Source: Hybos culiciformis
Taxonomy: Eukaryota > Arthropoda > Insecta > Diptera > Hybotidae
Reading direction: 5' to 3'
Length of the DNA stretch: 64,000 nucleotides
NCBI GenBank assembly: GCA_964007475.1
Contig: OZ023275.1
Location: 13,123,829 to 13,187,828, forward strand
The number at the start of each line of letters is the position of its first letter. Within the stretch, counting starts at the first letter, position 1. The position numbers and the translations under genes are program-made. The notes under the pieces were generated by a model that was not told the DNA's origin, did not search any database, and was given only the letters and a program-made list of their open reading frames with translations. This document shows positions 26,811 through 40,535 of this stretch, in pieces.

Positions 26811-27735
26811 ATGTTATATCCAGGATAGCCAAATTCGATTAATGTGATTTCGATTTGCGGAATAGCATTAAAGCATATATTGGACTACAAAGACTTGTAC
26901 AGACGATGGTGAATCTTTAAATGTTTAAAGTTTACAGTAAAAGTCATCCAAATGATGAAATAAAAACAATTTTAATATTCTGAATCTGAGTCAATTAGGT
27001 ATATATTTTCTTTCAAAATTTTGACAGATAAATTTCTAACATAAATATTTTTAAGATACAATTTCGTGATGATTTGAGGGAAAATTATTATTTTTTATTT
27101 TTTATTTGAATATTTGCAACATTTCAATGTATCTTCTTGAAAATAATTTTTATGTTTTATTATTGTAGTGTAGATAACTGCCTCGTTTATGGCACACAGA
27201 TACTTTCATATAAACCTGTATCTTTTTTTTCTTCTTGTATACAAAATAATAAAATAATGAAATCCAATTCAGTTTGGGTTGATTTAAAAAAAAAAAAAAA
27301 AAAAAACTAAAAACAGAAAAGCAAAATAAAAATGAACGAGTGAGAGGAAAATATCTGTGAAATGTTTTTCCATAGTATGAGGAGATGAAAAATAAAACGC
27401 AAAAAATAAAAAAAAAAAAACTTTTATTTCTTGTTTTTATTACTCTTTTCTATATATATAAAAATCTATAGATATTATTGAGGTTATTAAAGTTTTTTCT
27501 TGTTTTTTTTTTTTGTTAAGTAGAATTTAGTGTACTTTGAAGGGGGAAAGCGGAAAGAAGCAATAAAAAAAAAAAAAACCAGCCGGCAATAAAAAAAACA
27601 ATTTTTTTTTTCCATCATTTTAAACTGCACTTTTCAACCTCTAATTTTTCCAATTTTTTTTGCTCGAAACTTATAAAACTTTTTTAAAGTGTTTTAACTC
27701 TGTGACTATCTTGGTAAACTAATATTCAATTTTTA

Positions 27736-28044
27736 CCTAGTTTACATGGAGAGTTGAAACCGAGTTTAACTACGGTTCAACTACATGTAAACGGTGATAG
27801 AGTTAATCTGGGTTAACCTGACTCAACCCAAAAAATTCGCTCGGTTAAGTTAACTATATATCCATGTAAACGATTAACCCGGTTAAAAATAAGCAACAGC
27901 TGTTTTGTTTCTTTTTTGTTGTTGTTTTCAAACTGAATTCAACCATAGTTCAACCACATGCTTTTCGACTACATCATGTAAACACTTGATCCCTTTTCAA
28001 CCACATTTCGACTCAACCAAGGTTGGACTATCATGTAAACTAGG
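27736..28044. mobile_element. MITE, 309 bp, TA target duplication
   Basis: Terminal inverted repeats CCTAGTTTACATG / CATGTAAACTAGG, flanked by TA on both sides (27734-27735 and 28045-28046). The motif CATGTAAAC recurs three more times inside, and GGTT/AACC-rich strings (GGTTCAACTACATG, GGTTAACC) alternate through the element. No coding capacity. The TA duplication suggests a Tc1/mariner-type source. Confidence 0.78.
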
Positions 28045-28046
28045 TA

Positions 28047-31000
28047 TTTGATAGATACCACATCAAATAGCCTCTGAAATAGAAGATTAAATAGATCAAA
28101 AACTCCAATATTTAGACATCATAAGACTTTGACAAATTTATATTTAATTATTAATTTTATTTATAACATGTATTCATAAAAATCACGGCTGTATTTAATA
28201 AAAAACATCATTTAAATAGGAAAATTTAAGAGAAGTTTTTGGTGTCCGCTAGACATTGTGGTTGAAATTTCTGGCGCTGATGAGTTATTCATATCTCATT
28301 GGCCTCATTGGACGAAACACAATCAGATAATACATTTTTCAAGCTTTGCCTTCATTTCAAAAAATAATTTATTTACTTAGGTACTCAATATTAATTTTTT
28401 AATTGATTTCGAAGTAGCCATAATAGAATATCGATACCATTTAAATAATATATGGTTTATTTATTAGCTTCTCCAAAAGTGTACACTATCACAGCTTCTT
28501 GATTGCTTATAATAAACTGCAAAAAAATAAAATTAAAAATAAGTTTGTATCATTCGAATTTGGTTGTGATCAATAAGAATTTTTCTACTGCACAATTGAT
28601 TAAGCAACAGAAAAAAAAATCAAAATCATTTCACAGTTGAAATGACTTCGATTTTTCCTTTTTTTTTTTGTTTTTATATGAAAATTTATGGGTTCTGGTT
28701 TTTAGAACGTTTCTTTTTTTTTTATATAAATATAATAATAATAGCATGTGGTATAGAGAAATATTTATGTATATATAAATTTATTATGTTATTTTGTACT
28801 TATATAAGTACACTTTTATACAGACATATATTTTAGTTTTTTGCTGTTAAACCTACCGGTATTAGACAGTTTTAAATCGAGCATACATCTAGCATCAGAA
28901 AAAAAAATAAATTCTGATTTTGGTCATGCAAACATTTTAAAATTTATAGATATAGTGTGTATTTAAGAGACCTACACTCAATTTTCATGAAGTAAGTTCT
29001 GTTAAAATTTTTTTTTTTGTTTTGAATTTATGATAAAAAGAAATCAAGATGCTACTAAACAATTTCATATAAATCATAAATGCCAGTCTAACGAGACGAA
29101 TATTTATTGAACAAGATATAATGTATGTTCCATTTACGTATAGTTTCCGAAGTTGATTGTTTTGCATAATGGTTTCCCTGACATCAAAATTAAAAAATAA
29201 CATTATTTCTCGAATTGAAATTGAAAAATTTTCCTGAATAAACTTTCTGCTCGATTATATAAATATACTTATTTGAATTATAGTGTCCTTCATCTTCATC
29301 TTCACGTATACAAAGAGAGTATATGATAATTACACAAAAGGAAAATCCAATTATTTGGCAATAAAATTTATCTTTCCTGGGAACCTTTATCATAAGGCTT
29401 AATAAATTGATTTGAAAATATTTAGAAATTATTTTCAAGAAAAACAAAAATATTCATAAAATAGTTAATTAAATTAAATACATACTAACTATACATATTA
29501 TTAAATTTATACTGCTTCTGATTACTAATAATGCAGAATTCCATTGAATCAAAGTTTATGGATTTTAAATCAAAAAATAAATATATGTGTATAATAAAAC
29601 CTACCTATATGTATAAACAAAATTCACATATCTATAAATAATAAATTATGTATAACATGCGGTATATGTAGGTATACCTTAATAAAGTAGATAGAAAGAT
29701 AGATAGATACAGATATATTTTTATAAATAAAAATAAATATTTATGTACAAAAGTAAATATAAATGTATATTTATGTAATATTTATGTATATATTATATTA
29801 TGTGTATCTTTTTTTTTCTTTTATATATATATGCTAATCAGAAATTGAACAGAATAATAATAAAAAAAAAAAAAGAAAGAATATCATTAAAGGGAATGTA
29901 TCCATTTAAGTGGATCAATAATTTAAAGAATTTTGCGCTAAAATTTGTTTTTATTTTTTTTTATTTTTCAGATCAAATTGTTTTATTATTATTATTATTT
30001 TATTTTTTTCTTTTATGTCTTGATTGAGTTGAATGATCTTAAAAGTGGTTACGAGCTTTTTAAAATGTACGAATCCGAATACTTTGATCTTGAATTCTAA
30101 TGTAAAATGAATTGTATTAATTATATTGTATCTCTATATGTATGTTTTTTTTTTATTTTATTTTAGTTTTATTTTTTTTTTTGAAGAAAAATAAAAAAAT
30201 AAAAAACATATTGAAAATAAAAAGAAATATTGTGAAAATATAAACTTTTATTCAAATTTGATGGCAAACTACTTTGCTACAGAGAGCGTAATTTTTATTA
30301 TTATTTTTTTTTTATTTCATTAAATTAGAAACAAGAGTGGGTCAATAGAATTAAAAAATATAATAAATAATTTAGCCCGCGAAAATTCGAAAGCCTTGAA
30401 TAAAGTTCTTTGCATATAAATATGCAATGAGAGCGGAATGAAAACATATAAATTTGACTTTATATAGAAAAATCGTCAATTGATTACAGAGGGCTTAGGA
30501 AGCTGTTAAATTTTGTAAAAATAATATTTCAAATTTTTTGATGGTGTAAAATTTTTAAAGATTTTATTACAGCACTTCATTTTTATTACTATTCTATACA
30601 GTTATCATCAACAATCTCTGGACGTGAAAACTGGGACAATATATTAAATTCGGCTCAAAGTATTCCGTTCTAAGTTTAAATTGATCTGAGAAATTAAATT
30701 TTGATAAGAAATTTCAATTTAAATATCTTTCTTTTTGTAAGATATTCCAAAAATCAAAATTATGAAAAATAATGTGAACATTTTCGGCTGAAAACACATA
30801 ATCGACTAAAAAAAACCATTATGTAAAAACTTCATATATATTATACGTATACATATATTTTCCCAAAATTTAATTTTCAACAATTTAACTATTTTATAAA
30901 ATTAAAAAAAAAAAAACTATTATAAATGTATTTAAATTAACTTTATTGAAGATAATAATCGTAAAAATAATATGGTAATATCAAAGCTTTTTCTAGATAT

Positions 31001-34000
31001 AGTTTTTATTAAACTATAATAATTAAATGAAATTATGTATAATAGTTATTCTGTAAATGGAAATACATACATATTTTCTTTTAAATTAACTAAAAAATTA
31101 ATTTGATTTTAAATAATATTCAAATAAAAAAAAAAAAATGGTTCTTCCTTAAATTTGATTAAGGCATTGAGCAATTTGTAATTGGTATTTTTGGGTTCAA
31201 GCGACATCTCTGGTTCACAATGAAAATTCAGATGAGAAATCGAATTTAAAAAGCATTAAAAGTGAGCTAGACCAAAATTTTGACGTGCCTATTGTTGATT
31301 TCAAGTATAAAAGCTAAACTAAAAGTAAAATATTTTTCATCAGTCAAATTTATTCAATTTCATATAATTAGAAAAAAATTTAATATTTACTAGATTTTCC
31401 GGAAAATTTTTTAAATATATATTTATAACAGGTCAAATATTTTGCAATTTGATATTTTCCAACCAATGAACAAATATAACAAATAAAACGCTTTCCCTAA
31501 CGCTTATTTTTTACCTTTGGTTGTTGTGAAAAATGAAATTTTTATCTTTTCTAGAATATCGAATTAAATTCTTCTTTCAAAATATAAAAATAAAATTCAC
31601 ATAATACTCTATTTGCTATTTTTTTTTCATGTCTAAAATAGCAAAAAAAATAAAATAAAAGGGATATATATTTCCAGGACCCTCCAGGTTCAGCATATTT
31701 TTTTTATTAGGAAAATAAAATCTATGTATATTTTTGTTTTTTTTTTTTGTATATAAGAGTAAATAAGGGCATGTTTATATAATACGAAATAAACTTAGCA
31801 ACATTATTCGTTTTTTTTTTTATTATTATTGTGACGACAATTTCAATATAAACTTGTAGTTTTTTAACAAATTCATTTTGTTGATATTCAAATATAAATA
31901 GAGTCAACGATAAGAATTGTCAAAAGTAAACTGAGAGAAACACATTTTTTTTTTGGAAATATTGCTAAAAACTTGAATGAGTAAAATGTATTTCAGCTCA
32001 TTCCTACCCGAAGGAATAACAAAGTTTTTTTCATGTTCCATTAAAATTTTCCAAGCGAAATATACATATAATGATTGAATTAGTTTTCATATAATATAAT
32101 TTTAGTTAGAATAACCGCCATTCGGGACAAACACAAAGAAATCAGAAATTCCTTTTATGTATAAAAATAAATGTTATGTCCTTATAACCATGGTCTTATT
32201 AATTTAGGTATATAAAAAATTTAAAGTTTTTTATGTTTAAGTTCTGTTATAAATGTGATTAAGTTGAAAATGTGATATTAAAAATTTTCATAACTTTTTA
32301 TAATGAATATAATATTCATATAATATAAAACTATATAACACTTTAAAAATTCGTTTAATTAGCTATAATCCTGATTTCCTCAAAAAGAGAAAATAATTAT
32401 CCTGAGTAGTATTATATTTTTACTGAATTTTAATACTACTTTTAAAAAAAATTTGATTTAAAATAATACCAAAAAATTTCTTATAATTGGATAATTGAAG
32501 CTCAAATCATTATGCAAATGGAATGGTATTAAATTTTCAAATTCATTGCTTCCATCTAAGTGACTATATAATCAAACAAATTAATATATATAATTATATT
32601 TTTATAAAACACATCATTCAATGGAATTCCTTTTATGGATTTTTCATTATGCGATAAGGAAAACTATATACATTTATGTATATGTAGGCAAAAATTTCCA
32701 TTATTAGAGAAATAAAAATATCCTTTTTCTAAGCTAAAGCGAACTGGACTATTGATAAAAAGAAAATTTCAATGTTTGTATATTTTGCATATATATATAT
32801 TTTTCTGTATATATTTTAAACTAATACATTTACACATTTATGTACATAATGTTCTTGTATACATGAATATAAGTATCTATTTATATGTTTATTCATAGTT
32901 ACAGTACGATTTTACACTTATTATCAGATTTCGTGAAAATTCATAATAAAAATTATATACCTAAGTAAAATATGTATATATATATAGTTTTTCGTCGTTT
33001 CGTTATTATTTTTCATTTGAGGTGAACCATATTTAAAATTTCTTTCCTAGGTCGTGATAACAAAAAAAAAAAAATTATAACTTTAAGGATCCAAAAATTT
33101 CTATTTTTAGTAGACGAATTAATTTTTATATATAGAAGAAATTTAATTCTTTTTTTTTTTTTTTTTGAGTAAATTTTTAGCAAAATTCAACATTTATTTT
33201 TTAAGACCTTATAATTTTGATTAAAATATAAAAACAAAAATTAAAATATGTATATATATATGGGATTAAATTTTGAAGCTTTAAGTTCAATTAAAAAAAA
33301 TATAAAATGTATATAAATATTCTTTACTTTCGATATGGCATGCTTCCATTATTTTGGAATTCCTTTTAATCAAAAAAAAATATATATATTAAGAAAATTC
33401 ACAGTATAATAAGATTAAAAATGATTAAAAGAGCCATTGTATGTATGTATTATATATACAGTATGTGCTGTACATAATTGTTATAATTGTTATGTAGTAT
33501 GTATATAGAAAGAAATAAAGAAAAATTAGGGATTTCAATTACAAGAGGGATAATGTTTTTTTTTTCTTTTCAGAAAAATTATCTTAAAAAAAAAATCTCA
33601 AGGAATTACTGACCGGCTTAGTGATGTAGAGATGTTCAAAATTCTTGACAATAAAAGATATAGGAAAATAACATGGATATAATATATTGGGCTCAGAAAG
33701 TTAAAATAAAAATTATGTTTGTGAAAATAGAGATGAATAATATTTTTGGCAGAACTGCGTTTTTATCTCTAACTACATAAAACCAAAGAGCATATAAACC
33801 ATCAAGATATTTCTATTAAAATGTTATAAATTATTTGATAGAACTAGTATAAGTAATTAATTCACAATAATTCTTGAAGTTTTTCGTTGTATATTCAATG
33901 AAAATGTCTTAAAACCACGCAACCAAAGGACTTAAGGCACGTTTTCCCGAATCCATTCATAGAAACGCGCCTTTATTGAACTCATTTTCTACTTCATAGA

Positions 34001-37000
34001 ACTGCCAAAAAAAAAAATTTCCATTATAAATATTTTGGTGATCATTCAATTCATGTATCTTAATTAATATTCTACATAAATATTGTAGGAGTATTTTTTT
34101 TTCCAATATTTATTCCATATTTTAAAAAAAAAATTTATAAATACATATAATTACATATTTATTTTGATGAATTTATTATAAAAGCATATTTATTTGAATT
34201 TGAAAATAAATTCATAAAAAAATTCTTTTATATAATGAACATATATATATATTATATATTTTTAGAAAATATTTGAAAGTTTTTGAATTTGAACATAGTC
34301 TGGTGCCTAATTTAAAAGTTTCAAAAAGTTTATTTTTGTATTTTTTTTTTGTTAATAAAACTTTTAATCCTTTTTTTTTTTTTTTTTCTTGGTAATTTAG
34401 CTTAGAGAATAAGGGAATTTAAGCATAAAAATAACATAAATTTAGAATAATTTTTGTGTCTAAAACTATCTATAACCTTGTAGATAACTTTGAAAGTTTT
34501 TGGGAAAACATTTTGCTTATGATATGATACACGTTTAAAATAGTTTTTAAATAGCAAAAAAAAAAGAAAAAAAGAAAAAAGGAAATCTACATAAAAACAA
34601 AATAACTTCGGTGGTACACCCTTAAATTTAACCTATAGCATAAAGCTTATCCAAAAATTATTTATTTTTTTTTTGTAGTTTATGAACCCAATCTTTAACA
34701 TAAATAACATACCACATTACCCGCACTTTTTAATCAAAAAATATAAGAGTAAAATACTTTCTAAAAAAATCATCAATATCAGAAACTTCAGTTTGTTACA
34801 AACAACAATTCTTTTATTCTGAGAATGATGTGATGACAGCTGAAAATAAATTTTCAAGGAATAAGAAGAATTTAGCTTAGAGTTTAGTAGAAGATCAAAA
34901 TTAATAATGGCATGAGATTAAATTGATGAAGACTATTCAATATGTGGTTGAATTGTCTACTCACATATCGTACAAATCGTTTTTCTCAAAAAGAATTAAT
35001 TTTCAAATTTTTCATTTATGGAATTTAAATAATTCTAAATTTTTACTTAAAATAGAAAAATCTTTGATAAATTTTCTAAAAATTGTTAAAATGGTAAAAA
35101 AAAAATTCTTTTTTTAAATTATAAATAAATAATCCAACTCAGTAAGTAAATAATATAATATTTTCGCTACTTAGCTATAAGGAATTTGCCATTGGGACAC
35201 CTGAAATAAAATATAAAATAATATTAAACAATTATACAATTTTACATTTTATATTTAAATTAAAGGGTATGTTGTAAATTAAAAATATATGTAATCTAGT
35301 TTGTGTATATCAAACATTAAAACCAATTAAAGTTCTTGTTTCATAGTTATGTACCTTATAACGCAAAATAAATCAAACTACAAATATTGACATTTTATCG
35401 AAATTTTCGATGTGCCAGAACTTCGGTTTATCGTTTAAATGTTGATTGAAATTTATTATAAGATCTTGTTTAAGAAATTTGACCGAATATAACATGTACC
35501 TACAATAATTTAAAAAAAATTTATATATTGCGTCACTACAATGAATTTTTTGGGTGTTAATTTTTCAAAACTTTATGTAATCAACATTTTATTTGATGTA
35601 TACAATTAAAACATAAGTACAATATACCCAGATACATTTAAATTCTTTTTTTTTACTGTAATAAATAATACCATAAAAATAATTTTAATTTTAATCAAAA
35701 AATCGTTCACTTCAAGAAAAATTTACAATTTAAATTTATTTTACATGAAAATTATGTCAAACTTATATTAAAGGTATAACTTTAATAATATACTAGAAAT
35801 AAAAATATAGGTAATATAACAAAATTTTTACATTGTAATCAAGACTAAAAAATTGTTAGTTCTGAAAAAGTTAATTTTATTATTACAAAAAAAAAAAAAA
35901 CAGGATCGAAGAATATTCAAATTTGCTTTAAATACATAATGTAAACATCTAGTCAAAAAGTTTAATACCAAATAATATGTAAGTGTTAATACAAAACTTT
36001 TTTTTTAATTCTATGTGTAACTATTCTGATATTAAAACAACAAACTGGCGCTATACGGCCTTCAACGAAAATTGCTAACTTTTAATGGTATATAATTTGA
36101 ATAAGAATATTAAGTGTATTTTAAGGTATTTTTTAAAATTTAAAGCTTTAAAATTACATTTTCCAACAAAAATATATATTTTTAAGTATACATAAAATTA
36201 TTACAAAAAAAAAATATCGACTTAATTTAAAATAATATATTTTCATTTTGATATTGTATCCTTTTGCTATACATTACATATATCCTTTTTTTTTTATCTG
36301 GTACAGATATTATGACAATAAATTAACATTAAATATTATATGATGTCTATGTAATAAATTGTGTATAACTCAGCATTTTTTTTTTTTTTTCAACTTCGAT
36401 TTATACATAAAAATTCTGTATAAGAGAAAACACCCAAAAAATATACGAGATATATATTATAATGTGCATAATGTATGTCCTATTGAACATAATATAAATG
36501 TATATAGCTTTTCCTTTTAAAGTAATAATAATATAATTTTAATTTAATGATAAAATTAATTTAAATTTTTTAATTTTAATAAGACATTAGACTACCTTAT
36601 TATTGTGGAAGAATAAAAGAAAGAATTTATTAACTTTGGAGTTAAAATTATTTTTCATGAAATTAAACTTTATATCAAATTTAAAAAGGACACGAGAATC
36701 TTTGAACTAAAACTTAAATTTTTTTTTGATATTTTGAAATTAAATGATGTTCATATTCATATTGTATAATATTTGGTGCCATTTTATCATTCTGAACTTA
36801 CTCAAAACTTAACTTAAAAGATTTGTAAGGGTTTGATGATATTTTTATCAGGAATATAAAAAATTAAAAAATTGTCCATTAAAACGCTCAATTCTTGGGA
36901 TTAATTTATCTTAACGGTAATGTTTTAATTGATTTTGTTGGGAAATTTTGATTTCGTCTGCTTGCCAAAATTGTTCAAAATTCTAAAAAAATTATTAGTG

Positions 37001-39883
37001 GTTTATGTTAATTTAAAGTTATTAAATTTATAGAAATTTTATTTATTTTCCAGAATTTTGTATTTCCAATTTAAAGAATTAGTTAAAATGAAAATCTAAG
37101 TTTTAGAAATTCATTTTACCGGAAAACATCCCCTTTAAAATTTATTTTCGTTATGTTGTTTTCATTTTAGAATTTTATTTTATATAAGTATATATGTACA
37201 ATACATAAATACATATAATACAACATTAATTTTATGTTGTTAAAAATGTATAAAGGAAAATATCTGTATTATGTACAATGTTTTATATATAAAAAAAAAA
37301 AATGTATGTACAATAATGTAAATGTGTATATACTTACATTTATGAATATACAATTATTTCTATATGAAAATAGATATACATAATGTAATCATATAAATTT
37401 ATGGTAGGGCACTACATAGTTTCTATTCTTGCAAAATAACAAGGATAATATTTTCATCATGCTATCGGAATTTTTTAGTATTTTTTTTATATATATGTAT
37501 TATATACATAATATGTATGTTCACATAAATAAATAGATATAAGTTATGTATGTATATATATATAATGTTCATATTAAAGCTTTTGGTATTAAATTGTTCA
37601 AAGCTTAAAATTTTATAATCATTTTTCAGCTTTTCTCACTTTATCCAGGGGACTTGCTATATGGAATTTTATTTTTTCACCAAAAATAAGGGCTTATTGA
37701 TTTGGGTTTTATATAGTTTATATGTTATTAAAAAGACTCAAGTATAGTAGGTACACAGTCATAATTTCGTTTGGATTATGAATAAATTATAGAGATTATG
37801 TATATTTTGCTAACAAAGATCACAGGCCACATAAGTATTTATTATACTTAGTATATCGAAATTATTAATAACGATAATATTTCATGTTCCATAAAGTGAC
37901 TTCAAGAATATTTATATTTAAGTCAGAAATATTCCATAGAAAAAAACTTACAAGTTGCAACATCTGAACTGAACTGAGAACCAGAAAGAATAAGATAACT
38001 ATTTTGCAACATTTTTCAAAAAACATTAATTCAAAACCATAATCAAAATAAAATTTACAATTTTTTTTTCAAACCATGTTTCATTCATTTTCAAATTAGA
38101 ATAGTTCAAGAAGTTCTTTTAAACGCTATATAAAGTTTAAACTCATGTTCCAAAAATAAATTTTCCAAGTATTATAAAACTATGTAATACACTGTATATA
38201 TATATTGTATAAATATAGTTTTACATATAATTTTATTTTTAAGGGCGACATTTGATTCTTGATTCTCTTTTTATACCCAAGAAAAAAAAAAAGTGTAATA
38301 AACAAAAATTAAACTTTTCTGGTGTAAAAGAAGTATATATGTATATCTACTGTTAGATGTTTGTTACGTTTACAAAAATTGGGCAAACGTACATAATAAT
38401 AATAATAATAATAAAAAAAAAGAAGAAAAATTCGATGCGCGCACATGTCGCTTCCAGCATCATCACCACCAGCTTCTGTTATAGCTGTTTTTCATTTTAT
38501 ATACAATTTTGATATAATACTTGAAAATATATAATAATTATTTATATACCTACATAGACATATTATATACAATTATTAACATAGATAAAAATGTACTTTT
38601 ATGTTATGCCCAAAATGATGCATACTTCTGGAATATACCCTGAAGCCTAAGTTGTTTTTTTTTTTTTTTTTAATTATAATAATTATGGACGCTAAAAATT
38701 ATAGAAATGAAAATTTAAGAATTATAGAAATGAAAAATATATTAATTCTATTGGAATTATTTGATTGACGTGACCATAAAATAACCATCAAAATATAATA
38801 AAAAAGTTTGAATAGCTCGAAAAAATCTATGGAAAACCGTGAACTTCACAAAATTTTTAACAATTCAATTCTTTTGCAGCCGAATGTTCAGCCAAAAAAT
38901 TTTCCAATAATCTTTAGTTGCATATAAGAATTTTTGAGTAAACAACTTTTATTTCAAATGGCATAACAAATCTCATTTTGAATTAGTCACAAAATATATA
39001 AAATTTAAAGTGTCGGATTTTTTTTTTTTTTTTGCACTCTTAAACCGCCTGTATATTGCTTTTCATGATAATTGCTATGTGATGGCTGCTTTAAGTTTTT
39101 TATTTTTTTTTATTTTTCAGCAAAATGAAAAAGTTTCGAGGGCAACCATATGTATACCACATACCAACGAAAATATAAAGCATTTAGCGCTATATATTTT
39201 TGCTGTGTACATACATATTTATTATATTTTATGAAAAAATAAAAAAAAAAATAAAAAAAACTTCCATCCTACATAATCCAACGATATGAAGTGATTCTAC
39301 ATTTAATTTTATGAAAATTTTCAGTCACTTAGAGAGACACATTTCACTAAGAGTTTGAAAGCAAGGAAAAAGAAGAAAATATTAAATTGATGGTGTTATT
39401 ATAAGTGGCATAAAATCACATGATATTTTCAATTGTAATAATGAACAAATGCCAAATTTTTTTTTGAAATCAAGCTTGATTTAAACTTATGAATATATGT
39501 ATGTATATATATGAAATTGTCTTTAATCTATATTAATTAACTATATTTATATAATGAACTGGAACTCTAGATATTCTTCCTGGAAATTATGTAGAAAAAA
39601 GTGAAAACTTTTCTTTCCATAATTTTCTATTGTCGTAATAAAATTAATTTTATTATAACTTTTACCCAAAGTTACGATATGATTACTTTGAATAATTATC
39701 TAAATTTAAAAACTGATTAATTGATTCCGTTTGAAAATGGATTGATATGTCAATTTATGAGCTTAAAACTGAAAATTTTTTATTTTCCTCAAATAAAACT
39801 TTAAAATAATAATGCATATAGAAGCTTTAATATATTTTAATGTGCATGTCTTCGGTAAGTTGTATTTACATTCGCAAATTTAG
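28047..39883. other. 11.8 kb without recognisable gene
   Basis: AT-rich DNA with TATA/TACATA strings, many homopolymer tracts and an AAT run near 38396-38413. A short GC-richer patch at 38433-38490 (GATGCGCGCACATGTCGC, then CATCATCACCACCAGC) has no identifiable open frame of useful length. It could be introns or UTR of an unseen gene. Confidence 0.45.
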
Positions 39884-40344
39884 CTCGGTAAATGGTCCAT
39901 TACGTGCATCAATACACATGCAATTATAGGGAAATGTAAATGTAAATTGTATTTACATTTCCCTGTGATGTAAATTGTATTTACATTTCCCTATATGTAT
40001 TGTATTTACTTACTTCATTTTGAACTGCGTAATACTATAAACAAAAATAATATCTCTCACATCCACAATATTTCCCTTTTCTTCTTTTATCTCAAAAAGA
40101 AAGAGAAATTAGAGGATAATTAACGTGTAAAAATTCCCTTGTCTTCTTTTATCTGTAAAAGAAAGAGAAATTAAAGGATAATTAACGTGAAAAAATTCCC
40201 TTGTCTTCTTTTATCTGTAAAAGAAAGAGAAACTAAAGGATAATTAACGTGGAAAAATTGCCTTGTCTTCTTTTATCTTTATTTTTTATTCTAAATTATC
40301 TCTATATTCTCTCTTTGCAACTCCCTCTCACATGCACATTAAAG
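39884..40344 (-). repeat. shared flank of the palindrome family (copy 2) with its own tandem repeats
   Basis: Inverted relative to copy 1, matching its CATGTGTATTGA, TGTGAGAGATATTAT and TTGCAAAGAGAG segments. Copy 2 has acquired two local amplifications absent from copy 1: a palindromic repeat of GTAAATTGTATTTACATTTC (39926-39993) and a 62 bp tandem repeat. Confidence 0.65.
40072..40280. repeat. 62 bp tandem repeat, ~3.3 copies
   Basis: CTTCTTTTATCT begins at 40081, 40143, 40205 and 40267, an exact 62 bp period. Each unit continues AAAGAAAGAGAAA...AGGATAATTAACGTG with a handful of changes, so the expansion is recent. Confidence 0.9.
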
Positions 40345-40525
40345 CAGTATACAATACATGTTAATCAAATTTGTTATACAGCTCGTTGTGTATACACACA
40401 AACACATAGACACTCCTCAATATTATATCACTCGTGATATAAATATGACTCGTGTCTATGTGTTTGTGTGTATACAGAACTCTCAAGAATAACAAATTTT
40501 CATAACATGTATTGTAATCTACTAA
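40345..40525. repeat. large imperfect palindrome (foldback repeat, copy 2)
   Basis: Inner arms at 40388-40412 and 40452-40476 (TGTATACACACAAACACATA against its inverse), centre near 40432 (ATATCACTCGTGATAT). Outer arms carry ACAATACATGTTA and ACAAATTTG/CAAATTT with the inverse ending in ATGTATTGTAATCTACT. Same family as 3207-3400. Confidence 0.78.
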
Positions 40526-40535
40526 TATAATGGAC

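Larger units (their letters stand above)
17833..27735. other. 9.9 kb without recognisable gene
   Basis: AT-rich with frequent poly-A/T, ATT trinucleotide runs (near 19927-19945 and 23437-23473) and no family-level protein match. The two items worth naming, at 18219-18419 and 26540-26810, are listed separately. Confidence 0.45.
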
